Source: Suttonella ornithocola (GTDB lineage: Bacteria; Pseudomonadota; Gammaproteobacteria; Cardiobacteriales; Cardiobacteriaceae). From it: 11,313 bases of DNA. The notes below the pieces were generated by a model. That model saw nothing but the letters and a program-made list of their open reading frames with translations. It was not told the origin of the DNA and did not search any database. Numbering within the stretch: position 1 is the stretch's first letter; each line of letters opens with the position of its first letter. Of the stretch, positions 1 through 6,620 are shown one piece after another. The position numbers and the translations under genes were made by a program. Location: the NCBI RefSeq assembly GCF_001889065.1, contig NZ_LWHB01000016.1:1-11313 (forward strand), in the 5' to 3' direction.

Positions 1-101
1 TACTAGTAGAAAAATTAACGCCATGATTTTAATATATTTTCAAAATTTGAAAAATTAAAATTTCTCTATTTTATGTTTTTTTTTGCAAAGATCTCAAACT
101 G
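1..101. other. AT-rich gene-free edge
   Basis: No coding region is visible. The stretch is very AT-rich and holds a perfect 17-nt dyad at 37-53 (TTTTCAAA, A, TTTGAAAA). It may be the upstream region of a gene beyond the left edge, but nothing here proves that. Confidence 0.4.
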
Positions 102-176
102 ACGAACCACAGACAACCAACCTCAGTACGGTAAAACGAGCTAACGCTGTATGCAAGTTAAAGACATTTAGCTATA
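102..176. repeat. Correia-like TA-type small repeat, partial copy
   Basis: This 75-bp stretch aligns without gaps to 10460-10534, including the shared blocks CAGTA, TATGC, AGTTAAAGA and TTTAGCTATA. The other copy has a further 34 bp on its left ending in TATAGCC; that part is not recognisable here, so this copy looks truncated or decayed on the left. The layout (CAGTACGG near the middle, GCTAACGCTGTATG, then a CTATA end) recalls neisserial Correia elements from memory. No coding capacity. It lies just beyond the argE terminator. Confidence 0.6.
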
Positions 177-187
177 AAAATAATTCT

Positions 188-229
188 AAAAAATCCGGAA
201 AAGGTATTTTTAACCATAAATTTTCCGGA
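188..229 (-). terminator. Rho-independent terminator of suhB-argE
   Basis: A perfect 9-bp stem (TCCGGAAAA at 194-202 with TTTTCCGGA at 221-229) is followed, in the minus-strand direction, by six T residues (complement of 188-193). It starts 12 nt after the argE stop codon. An inner GGT/ACC pair could extend the fold. Confidence 0.8.
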
Positions 230-241
230 ACTCAATAAAAA

Positions 242-1393
242 TTACTTTTGACAGTGCGCTTTTACCGATGCCAATAAAAATTGGTAACACTGTTCTAATT
301 GCTCAATCGCTATCCATTCATCAGGCTGATGGGCTTGTAAAATACTTCCCGGTCCGAGAATGATAGCTTGATAACCAGCTTCTTGAAACTGCCCTGCTTC
401 AGTCGCATAAGCCACACATTCAGGATGAGCATCAGGCAATAATTGATGAACCAAAGCTAATAAGCCCATATTATCTCTATTTTCTAAACCGGGGACGATT
501 GGCGTGGTATATTCCGTTTTAATCATCAATGCCGGATTAGCAGCCGTTAAAGTATCGGCATAGGCATCAACTCTTGCCATAATACTGTCTAATGTTTGAC
601 TAGGAAGATTGCGAATTTCCCAATCGAAATAACATTCTCTGGCTAAAACGTTATGCGCAATACCACCGTGTATCATTCCAACATGCAAAGAGCTATGAGG
701 GACATTAAATTGCAAATCAAGCTCACCGTCTTCTTGTAAATCTTGCATGACTTGCTCAATATACGTCACCAATTTAGCGGCTTCATGAACCGCAGAAACC
801 CCTTGATGCAAAATTTGCGAAGAATGCGCTGACTGACCGGTAACGACCGTACGAATATTTACGATACCTTTTTGCCCGACAACAGGCTGCATCAGTGTGG
901 GTTCTCCAATAATTGCCCATGCCTCTCCCCCACCCATTTCTTTAATGCGTTTAGCAATAGCGGGTGCTTTATCACATCCCACTTCTTCATCATAAGAAAA
1001 GGCAAAATAGATTGGCTTCTGTAAATGCGCTGATAGCTGCGCCCATTGTGGAACGCCTGCTAACACGCAAGCAATAAATCCTTTCATATCACAAACGCCA
1101 CGACCAATACACTTATCTGCGCTCTGACGCATAGCAAAAGGATTATCCGTCCAAGGTTGGGAATTGACTGGTACGACATCTGTATGCCCAGAAAAAATCA
1201 ATCCACCTTCTGCGAGGTTACCAATTCTGGCAATTAAAGAGGCTTTTGGTAATCCGTCTTTATCAGATAAGCGCTCATGATAGACCTCAAATTGATCCAG
1301 ATAGTTTTCTATCCACTCAATCAATTCCAAATTGCTTTCACTAGAAATGGTATTAAAGGAAACTAATTTTTCTAAAATTTCAAGATAGTTCAT
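242..1393 (-). CDS. argE: Acetylornithine deacetylase
   Basis: M20-family zinc metallohydrolase, 383 aa, the usual length for ArgE. It removes the acetyl group from N-acetylornithine to give ornithine in arginine synthesis, in the cytoplasm. Visible metal and catalytic residues are H70 and D72 (SGHTDVVPV), D102 (GRGVCDMKGF), the base/ligand pair E136-E137 (DEEVGC), E164 (GEPT) and H355 (QAHQPDEW). The dimerisation domain occupies about 175-285 and carries H190 (GQSAHSS). The ATG at 1393 is preceded by AAGGG eight nt upstream. It follows suhB by 21 nt on the same strand, so the two are probably co-transcribed, and the terminator at 188-229 ends the unit. Related M20 deacylases (DapE, succinylornithine or acetylcitrulline enzymes) share these motifs; the GPGS-AHQPDE ending favours ArgE. 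Confidence 0.88.
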   Translation of the reverse strand: MNYLEILEKLVSFNTISSESNLELIEWIENYLDQFEVYHERLSDKDGLPKASLIARIGNLAEGGLIFSGHTDVVPVNSQPWTDNPFAMRQSADKCIGRGVCDMKGFIACVLAGVPQWAQLSAHLQKPIYFAFSYDEEVGCDKAPAIAKRIKEMGGGEAWAIIGEPTLMQPVVGQKGIVNIRTVVTGQSAHSSQILHQGVSAVHEAAKLVTYIEQVMQDLQEDGELDLQFNVPHSSLHVGMIHGGIAHNVLARECYFDWEIRNLPSQTLDSIMARVDAYADTLTAANPALMIKTEYTTPIVPGLENRDNMGLLALVHQLLPDAHPECVAYATEAGQFQEAGYQAIILGPGSILQAHQPDEWIAIEQLEQCYQFLLASVKAHCQK

Positions 1394-1414
1394 ATTAGCA
1401 CCCTTATATCATCC

Positions 1415-2221
1415 CTAATCATTATTTAGTAAATTACGACGAGCACGCTGTAGCGCTTTATCTAAAACAGGATAAAGATGCGCGTTTGCGCAAATAATTG
1501 TGCCATTTTCTAACATATTTTTCTCACCAGAAAAATCTGTCACGATACAACCTGCTTCTTGTGCAATAAGAATTCCAGCAGCCATATCCCAAGGACGTAA
1601 GCCCAACTCAAAAAAGGCATCTTGTCTGCCACAAGCGGTTAAACAGAAATCTAGTGCAGCGCCTCCCATACGGCGTAAATCACTAAAATCTTCTAAAACA
1701 GACTTCACATAAGCTAATTGCTCTGGCATCAATTCTGGGTCTTTATACGGAAATCCAGTAGCGACAACCGCACGTCCTGGATCACGCTGTGTATTCGCCC
1801 GAATCCGCTGACCGTTTAACTGCGCTCCACCACCTTTTTCTGCGGTAAACCAATCATCCGTTATTGGGTTATAAACAATACCTATTTCCGGAACCCCTTT
1901 TTTTAATAAACCAATTGATACCGAAAAATGCGGTAAACCATGAACAAAATTAGCTGTACCGTCTAATGGATCAATTACCCATTGATAGTCCGCTTCTTTA
2001 TCCGCTGAAGCACCAAATTCTTCACCCAAAATCGCATGATCAGGATATTTATCTATGAGAACATTGGTAATCACCTGCTCAGCTTGCTGATCCACAATAC
2101 TGACAAAATCACCTCGCCCTTTTTCGTGAATTTGTATTTTATTAAGCTCTCGATAACCTCGTTGAATAACTTTACCTGCTTCATCAGCAGCACGACGGGC
2201 AATGGTAAGCATTGGATGCAT
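1415..2221 (-). CDS. suhB: Inositol-1-monophosphatase family protein SuhB
   Basis: Mg2+-dependent sugar phosphatase of the IMPase fold, 268 aa, close to E. coli SuhB (267 aa). Metal ligands are visible: E67-E68 (GEEFG), the DPLDGT box at 84-89, and D212 (WDMAAG). The family hydrolyses myo-inositol-1-phosphate; in enterobacteria SuhB also joins the Nus complex that supports rRNA antitermination, which is family knowledge and not visible here. The ATG at 2221 has AAGGA seven nt upstream, better placed than for the next Met (codon 4). It is the first gene of a suhB-argE unit and is divergent from the transporter at 2348. Nothing looks broken. Confidence 0.9.
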   Translation of the reverse strand: MHPMLTIARRAADEAGKVIQRGYRELNKIQIHEKGRGDFVSIVDQQAEQVITNVLIDKYPDHAILGEEFGASADKEADYQWVIDPLDGTANFVHGLPHFSVSIGLLKKGVPEIGIVYNPITDDWFTAEKGGGAQLNGQRIRANTQRDPGRAVVATGFPYKDPELMPEQLAYVKSVLEDFSDLRRMGGAALDFCLTACGRQDAFFELGLRPWDMAAGILIAQEAGCIVTDFSGEKNMLENGTIICANAHLYPVLDKALQRARRNLLNND

Positions 2222-2292
2222 AAGTAATCCTTATCATGATTTTGAACAGCGCTATATTTTAACAGACCTATCAATAAACCGAAGCTAGGATA

Positions 2293-2321
2293 TTTTTTAT
2301 TATTATCAAATTTGATAAAAT
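2293..2321 (+). promoter_or_regulatory. Probable transporter promoter with palindromic operator
   Basis: A perfect 16-nt palindrome, TTATCAAATTTGATAA (2303-2318), lies between the divergent suhB and transporter genes. An extended -10 (TGA then TAAAAT, hexamer 2316-2321) overlaps its right half, with a poor T-rich -35 region around 2293-2298. This position suits a repressor that blocks the promoter. It does not match the FNR box, whose half-sites face the other way. The regulator is unknown. Confidence 0.4.
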
Positions 2322-2347
2322 TTATTTATATTTTTTTAGGAATTCGT

Positions 2348-4021
2348 ATGAATGCGTTAGCGATGACCATTGTGCTTCTTGCCGTTGTTGCCATGATTGG
2401 CTTGTGGTTAGGAAACTTTAAAATTCGTAAAATTAGTTTAGGTATTGGCGGTGTCCTTTTTGGCGGAATTTTTGTCGGACATTTTCTTCATCTTTACGGA
2501 GAAAAATATGGTTTAGTACTAGATAGCACCATTCTGACATTCTGCCAAGAGTTTGGACTCATCTTATTTGTTTATACCATTGGCATTCAAGTTGGACCAG
2601 GCTTTTTTGCTTCTTTGCGTCAATCAGGGCTGCGTTTAAATGCACTGGCTGCTGGCATTGTCTTTTTGGGAAGTGCTTTAACCGTTCTTATCTATTGGTT
2701 ATTTAAGCTTCCTTTACCAGTGATATTAGGCGTTTATTCAGGTGCAGTAACAAACACCCCTTCTTTAGGTGCAGGACAACAAATTCTTAACGAAATTGGT
2801 TTTAATGGTACAACAGAAGCCATGGGGATGGGATATGCGGTTGCTTATCCTTTTGGTATTTGCGGTATCTTATTAGCCATGTGGCTCATTCGTGCGATTT
2901 TTAAAGTTAATCCAGACCATGAAGCCACGCGTTTTTCAAAAGAGTCGCATCGAGAAAATACTGAATTAGACTCTATGAACCTGCGAGTCACTAATGCCAA
3001 TCTAGACGGTCATAGCTTTCAGGAAATCCCTATTTTTGATACACATAAGGTTGTTTGCTCTCGTTTAAGACGCGGTGAAGAATTTCTTATTCCTACTGAA
3101 GAGACAGCACTTCATGTTGGTGACTTTTTACATATTGTCGGCGAATCTTCTGTTTTACGACAAACTGCTCTAGTGGTTGGAGAAGAAGTAAATATTTCTC
3201 TAAGCACACGCGGAACACCTTATCGCTCCGAACGCGTTGTCGTTACAAATGAACAAGTTTTAGGAAAAAAAATTCGTGATTTAAATATCAATCAAAGTTA
3301 TCAAGTCGTTATTTCAAGACTGAACCGTGCAGGAGTTGAACTAGTTCCCACTGGTGCAACTACATTACAGTTTGGTGATATCCTTAATTTAGTAGGTTCT
3401 CAAGAAGGTATTGAAGCCGTTTGTAGCGTTATTGGCAATGTTCAACAAAAACTACAACAAGTCCAAATGTTACCTGTTTTTATTGGAATTGCTTTAGGGG
3501 TTTTACTTGGTTCTGTTCCTTTTTCTATTCCCGGACTTTCCGTCCCCCTCAGATTAGGTTTAGCCGGCGGACCACTTGTCGTTGCACTTCTATTAGGTCG
3601 TATAGGCAGTATTGGTGGGCTATATTGGTTTATGCCACCGTCTGCCAACCTCGCGCTTAGAGAATTAGGCATTGTCCTTTTCCTTTCTGTCATAGGGATT
3701 AAATCAGGCGGACATTTTATCGATACATTGGTTCATGGCGACGGTTTACAATGGATGGCGCTTGGCGCAATTATTACCCTGATTCCTCTACTTGTTGTCG
3801 GCTGTTTTGCTCGATACCATTTCAATCTAAACTATTTATCAATCTGTGGACTTTTAGCAGGGGCAGCAACAGACCCTCCCGCGCTCGCTTTTGCAAATGA
3901 CATTCGTGAAGACAGTGGCGCAGCTGCCTTATCATATGCTACCGTCTATCCCTTAGTGATGTTCTTAAGAATTATGAGTCCTCAACTCATTGCCTTACTG
4001 CTATGGTCTGGTGTTAGCTAG
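2348..4021 (+). CDS. YidE/YbjL-type putative transporter with two RCK_C domains
   Basis: Integral inner-membrane protein of the AspT/YidE/YbjL (AAE transporter) family, 557 aa, matching the usual 550-560 aa. The order is: N-terminal membrane half (about 1-185, with GPGFFASLRQSG and TNTPSLGAGQQ), two TrkA-C/RCK_C regulatory domains (about 215-280 and 295-365), and a C-terminal membrane half (about 370-557) with the TDPPALAFAN motif mirroring TNTPSLGAG. Members include the aspartate:alanine exchanger AspT, but the substrate of YidE/YbjL types is unknown, so I assign none. An in-frame TTG at 2312 is open, but the ATG at 2348 is chosen because AGGA (2338-2341) lies six nt before it and the length then fits the family. 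The 3' end overlaps arfA tail to tail by 21 nt. Confidence 0.85.
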   Translation: MNALAMTIVLLAVVAMIGLWLGNFKIRKISLGIGGVLFGGIFVGHFLHLYGEKYGLVLDSTILTFCQEFGLILFVYTIGIQVGPGFFASLRQSGLRLNALAAGIVFLGSALTVLIYWLFKLPLPVILGVYSGAVTNTPSLGAGQQILNEIGFNGTTEAMGMGYAVAYPFGICGILLAMWLIRAIFKVNPDHEATRFSKESHRENTELDSMNLRVTNANLDGHSFQEIPIFDTHKVVCSRLRRGEEFLIPTEETALHVGDFLHIVGESSVLRQTALVVGEEVNISLSTRGTPYRSERVVVTNEQVLGKKIRDLNINQSYQVVISRLNRAGVELVPTGATTLQFGDILNLVGSQEGIEAVCSVIGNVQQKLQQVQMLPVFIGIALGVLLGSVPFSIPGLSVPLRLGLAGGPLVVALLLGRIGSIGGLYWFMPPSANLALRELGIVLFLSVIGIKSGGHFIDTLVHGDGLQWMALGAIITLIPLLVVGCFARYHFNLNYLSICGLLAGAATDPPALAFANDIREDSGAAALSYATVYPLVMFLRIMSPQLIALLLWSGVS

Positions 4022-4180
4022 AAACTTTTTTAATATCCATAAAAAAACACCGCTAATTTTTTGAAGATTGCGGTGTTTTTCTTTGCGTTGATAACTGCCT
4101 TTTCCTTTTTTGGCTTTGACAATTCTCTGTCGATATTTCCCCGTTAATAACAAATCTCGATTTAACGTTCTCTTATTCAC
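4001..4180 (-). CDS. arfA: Alternative ribosome-rescue factor A
   Basis: A 59-codon frame starting GTG, with GAGG five nt upstream (4186-4189), and ending TAG at 4001-4003. The product carries the ArfA signature: YRQRIVKAKKGKGSYQRK at 16-33, then EKHRN, matching the recalled E. coli FRQRVEKNKKGKGSYxRKxKH block. ArfA recruits release factor 2 to ribosomes stalled on mRNAs without a stop codon, as a backup to tmRNA. The family is normally 55-75 aa, so the length fits. The hairpin terminator at 4041-4080 falls within codons about 34-46. Most transcripts should therefore end inside the frame, giving a truncated protein of about 45-47 residues that keeps the KKGKGSY core. This is the known way ArfA is held down by tmRNA tagging. 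The last 21 nt, including the stop, lie inside the opposite transporter gene. Confidence 0.85.
   Translation of the reverse strand: MNKRTLNRDLLLTGKYRQRIVKAKKGKGSYQRKEKHRNLQKISGVFLWILKKFLANTRP
4041..4080. terminator. Bidirectional hairpin terminator inside arfA
   Basis: A perfect 11-bp stem pairs 4043-4053 with 4070-4080 (core CACCGC/GCGGTG) around a 16-nt loop. Reading minus, seven T residues follow (complement of 4041-4047). Reading plus, the stem runs into TTTTTCTTT. It therefore ends the transporter transcript on one side and cuts the arfA message within its coding region on the other. An RNase III cut in this stem would have the same effect on arfA. Confidence 0.8.
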
Positions 4181-4197
4181 TTTTACCTCATTTTTCT

Positions 4198-4228
4198 AAA
4201 AAACAACCTCATCTTATTAGATGAGGTT
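4198..4228 (-). terminator. Rho-independent terminator of the copper-chaperone operon
   Basis: A 10-bp perfect stem (AACCTCATCT at 4205-4214, AGATGAGGTT at 4219-4228) with a four-base loop is followed on the minus strand by GTTTTTT (complement of 4198-4204). It lies 44 nt beyond the PCuAC stop and 18 nt before the arfA start, so it separates the two. Any arfA promoter must overlap it or arise from readthrough. Confidence 0.8.
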
Positions 4229-4271
4229 AATTAAAATACGCTGTTTTAGCGCAAAAATAAAGTCCTTAATG

Positions 4272-4748
4272 TTACTGAGTATTACTATCAGAAATTGTAT
4301 TTTCCTCTGCTGTTTTCAAAATCTCATCTACTGATTTAACCTGCGCTTCACATTGCGCCTTACTGCCATCATCAAAAGTTAAAGTAATCGTATGTTTACT
4401 TCCTACTTCTGGTGAATTGGTTACTCCCATTAACATTAAATGGTTTCCGCCTTTAGCAAATTTTGTTTCACCATTTTCAACCGTGTAATCATCTATTTTT
4501 TCCATTTTCATGACATTGTCTTGCATTTTCATGGTATGCAATTCAACATGGTCGGTTACATCAGGAATTTCAGCACCGACAATTTTTTGAGTGTGCCCAT
4601 TATGATGCAAAGTAAAAAATGCTGCTGTCATTTGCTTACCCGGCAACACTTCTTGGATAACACAATCACCCAAAGTATTTTTATTTTCATGTGTCATTGC
4701 AGCACCTGCAAATAATGCTAATGATAAGAAAGAGAGTTTTTTCATCAT
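4272..4748 (-). CDS. PCuAC-family periplasmic copper chaperone
   Basis: 158-aa exported protein of the PCuAC/DUF461 family, which holds Cu(I) in the periplasm and delivers it to the CuA centre of haem-copper oxidases. A short signal sequence covers about residues 1-20 (KK, hydrophobic stretch, small residues). The copper motif is visible as H71, M82, H103 and M105 (HX10MX20HXM, with HLMLMG at the end), plus extra Met residues at 73, 75 and 80. C28 and C133 could form a disulphide. The acidic tail after about residue 137 goes beyond the core. AAAGGA precedes two consecutive ATGs; the first (4748) forms an ATGA overlap with the stop of the upstream thioredoxin-like gene, which suggests translational coupling. 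Confidence 0.85.
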   Translation of the reverse strand: MMKKLSFLSLALFAGAAMTHENKNTLGDCVIQEVLPGKQMTAAFFTLHHNGHTQKIVGAEIPDVTDHVELHTMKMQDNVMKMEKIDDYTVENGETKFAKGGNHLMLMGVTNSPEVGSKHTITLTFDDGSKAQCEAQVKSVDEILKTAEENTISDSNTQ

Positions 4749-5221
4749 TGATTTCCTTTATAACAGTTGATAAAAGCATCTATTGCACTAATATCATTAG
4801 CATTCAAGATGCCATTTTTCTCAGCAATAATTTTTTGCTGATACAAAATTGCCGTATAGGGCAATCCAATTACATCTAATTTTGATAATAAATCTGTTTC
4901 TGCTGTACTCATTGGTGCTAAATGTTCTATCTTTAAATCTCCAAAAATCTCTTTCGCAACCGCCTCACCATCATTTAAATTTAGCGCAAAAATTGTAAAC
5001 GGATGTTTTTCGGATTGAGCCACTTTATCTAAAATAGGTAATTCAGCACGACAAGGCGCACACCACGCCGCCCAAAGATTAAAAACCGTCCACTCAGATT
5101 TTGGTAAAGATACGTCTGAAATTAAAACTGCTTTATCAGCTGCTTTAAACGTATCTGGCAAATAGCATGCCGCTATAGACCAACCAGATATCAAAAATAA
5201 TAAAAAACTAACAACACGCAT
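4745..5221 (-). CDS. TlpA/ResA-like thioredoxin lipoprotein
   Basis: 158 aa from the ATG at 5221, a start chosen because it opens a clean lipoprotein signal (MRVVSFLLFLISGWSIAAC, lipobox IAAC, lipidated Cys19). The frame stays open to a TTG at 5260, but that would add 13 unsuitable residues. The Shine-Dalgarno sequence is weak. The thioredoxin fold carries the redox pair C54-C57 in NLWAAWCAPC and a cis-proline in GLPYT (P121). It probably works at the periplasmic face as a thiol reductant. Co-transcription and the 4-nt overlap with PCuAC suggest that it keeps copper-binding sites or CuA cysteines reduced during oxidase assembly; that link is inferred from context and from TlpA, PCuAC and Sco knowledge. 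A ResA or CcmG role in cytochrome c maturation is the alternative. Confidence 0.78.
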   Translation of the reverse strand: MRVVSFLLFLISGWSIAACYLPDTFKAADKAVLISDVSLPKSEWTVFNLWAAWCAPCRAELPILDKVAQSEKHPFTIFALNLNDGEAVAKEIFGDLKIEHLAPMSTAETDLLSKLDVIGLPYTAILYQQKIIAEKNGILNANDISAIDAFINCYKGNQ

Positions 5222-5258
5222 CTTATGATTTAATTCTAAAAATTTCACGCATAGTAAC

Positions 5259-5283
5259 AAAGTTATCTATAACTTTATAGCAG
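5259..5283 (-). promoter_or_regulatory. Dyad operator overlapping a likely minus-strand promoter
   Basis: AAAGTTAT-CT-ATAACTTT (5259-5276) is a perfect 8+2+8 dyad in the divergent region between the thioredoxin-like gene and yeiH. Read on the minus strand, TGC followed by TATAAA (5274-5282) makes an extended -10 overlapping the dyad, placing transcription start near 5267. A regulator bound here could control both directions. No regulator gene is present nearby. Confidence 0.35.
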
Positions 5284-5344
5284 AATAATCAATGCAAATG
5301 TCTAATATTTCAGCTATTATATAACGTTATTTTTGGAGACAAAT

Positions 5345-6355
5345 ATGCATGCCAACTTCTGGAGAGGAATTGTTCTCACGGCAATCATTAGCTTTGTTGG
5401 AATAGCATCTGCAAAAATTCCCTTTATTCATCAAATCGGTTTTTCCGCGGTAACCATGTCAATTATCTTTGGCATGTTAATAGGAAATACCCTTTATCCC
5501 AAAATTGCCGAAAAATATTCATTAGGCGTTAATTTTGCCAAAGCAAAACTGCTTCGCCTAGGCATTATTTTTTATGGCTTCCATCTAACCTTCTAACAAA
5601 TTATGGCTGTCGGTATGGAAGGAATCATAACGGATGCACTTATCGTTATAACAACTTTTAGCCTCACTTGGATACTCGGTAAAAAACTCTTTGCCTTAGA
5701 CGATGAAACCACCGCCCTAATGGGCGCTGGTGCCAGTATCTGTGGCGCGGCTGCTGTGCTTGCAACTGATCCTGTAGTTAAAGGCGGAAGTGATAAAGCC
5801 GCTGTTGCCATCGCAACCGTTGTTATCTTTGGCACATTAGGGATGTTTATTTATCCCGAATTATATCGCCTAAACCTATGGCAAATGAGTGAACAAATAT
5901 TTGGCATATATATTGGTTCGACTATTCATGAAGTCGCGCAAGTCTATGCTGCCGGTGCTACTATTGGACAAACAGCGGCTGATACCGCTGTAACCGTTAA
6001 AATGATTAGAGTTATGATGTTAGCGCCTTTTCTAATATGGCTTTCTTGGTTTTGGGCAAAAAAAAATGAAACGGCTAATCATCAAACCAAAGTCGTTATC
6101 CCTTGGTTTGCCGTTTGGTTTATTGTGGTAGCAGGTTTTAACTCTTTACATTTACTTCCTGTATCAGTTGTTTCCATTTTAAAAATTGTTGATACATTCT
6201 TACTAACTATGGCAATGGCTGCTCTAGGACTAACAACACACTTTATTGCCATTAAGCATGCTGGGTTTAAACCAATTTTATTGGCGGCAATTATCATGTT
6301 ATGGTTAATTATCTTCGGTGGCTATTTACAAAAACTCCTACCCACTATTCTTTAA
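5345..6355 (+). pseudogene. yeiH: YeiH/UPF0324-family membrane protein, split by in-frame TAA
   Basis: The reading frame from ATG 5345 (GGAG six nt upstream) to 6355 would encode about 336 residues, against 349 for E. coli YeiH. A TAA at 5594-5596 replaces codon 84. The frame does not shift: upstream it reads FYGFHLTF and downstream QIMAVGMEGIITDA, where recalled E. coli YeiH has FRLTFSQIADVG, so Ser to stop (TCA to TAA) is a likely single change. Downstream, the family blocks GAGASICGAAAVLATDPVVK and GIYIGSTIHEVAQV and the last membrane segments are intact. The family comprises about ten-helix inner-membrane proteins; sulphonate or similar anion export has been suggested, and the substrate is uncertain. 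Reinitiation at ATG 5603, nine nt later, could give a 250-aa fragment, but no ribosome site precedes it. Probably a recent pseudogene or a base error. Confidence 0.85.
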
Positions 6356-6368
6356 AAAGGAAAATATC

Positions 6369-6584
6369 ATGAAAAAAGCACTTATCATTTTCAGCGTAAT
6401 AAGCCTATTAAGCGCTTGCAACAGTCATACCGTTTATGACGTACAACATAGAAGCCATAACGGAAACTCTATTGGTATTAGCAACCAAAGTGGTGTTTCT
6501 TCCGTTTATGGCAGTATTGGAACATCTACTAGTATTTCAAATGGTGGCGGGCATATCTCTGCTGGAACCAGCATGCGACGTTAA
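6369..6584 (+). CDS. Small Ser/Gly/Asn-rich lipoprotein, function unknown
   Basis: 71 aa from the ATG at 6369, preceded by AAGG eight nt upstream. In-frame upstream codons overlap the yeiH end and are not used, since this start gives a standard lipoprotein signal (MKKALIIFSVISLLSAC, Cys17). The mature part of 55 residues lacks Lys and is rich in Ser, Gly and Asn, with alternating small and polar residues (SIGISNQSGVSSVYGSIGTS) that could be beta-structured. I recognise no family. It begins 13 nt after the yeiH stop and is probably co-transcribed with it. Confidence 0.72.
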   Translation: MKKALIIFSVISLLSACNSHTVYDVQHRSHNGNSIGISNQSGVSSVYGSIGTSTSISNGGGHISAGTSMRR

Positions 6585-6620
6585 TAAAGAAAGCAACCTA
6601 AATAGATAAAGAAGTAGAAA

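Noticed and set aside
1631..1639. ACAAGCGGT, matching the core of a Pasteurellaceae DNA uptake signal
   Set aside because: I noticed only this one, inside the suhB coding region; a genome using it should show it often, so chance is likely.
2303..2318. FNR-type binding site
   Set aside because: FNR sites read TTGAT-N4-ATCAA; here the half-sites are in the opposite order (ATCAA then TTGAT) with the wrong spacing.
2312..2347. In-frame TTG extension of the transporter by 12 residues
   Set aside because: The TTG lies in the palindrome and -10 region with no ribosome site; ATG 2348 has AGGA at the right distance and gives the family length.
3442..3693. Open frame antisense to the transporter gene
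   Set aside because: It lies wholly inside a well-supported gene, is Pro/Arg-rich and has no recognisable features; the same applies to the other antisense frames over argE, suhB, yeiH, treC and treB.
4229..4271. Small CGCT/AGCG hairpin after the PCuAC stop
   Set aside because: Only four base pairs with no good T-run directly after; the stronger terminator at 4198-4228 explains the end of the unit.
5222..5260. N-terminal extension of the thioredoxin-like protein from TTG 5260
   Set aside because: It would put charged residues before the signal peptide and spoil a clean lipoprotein signal beginning at ATG 5221.
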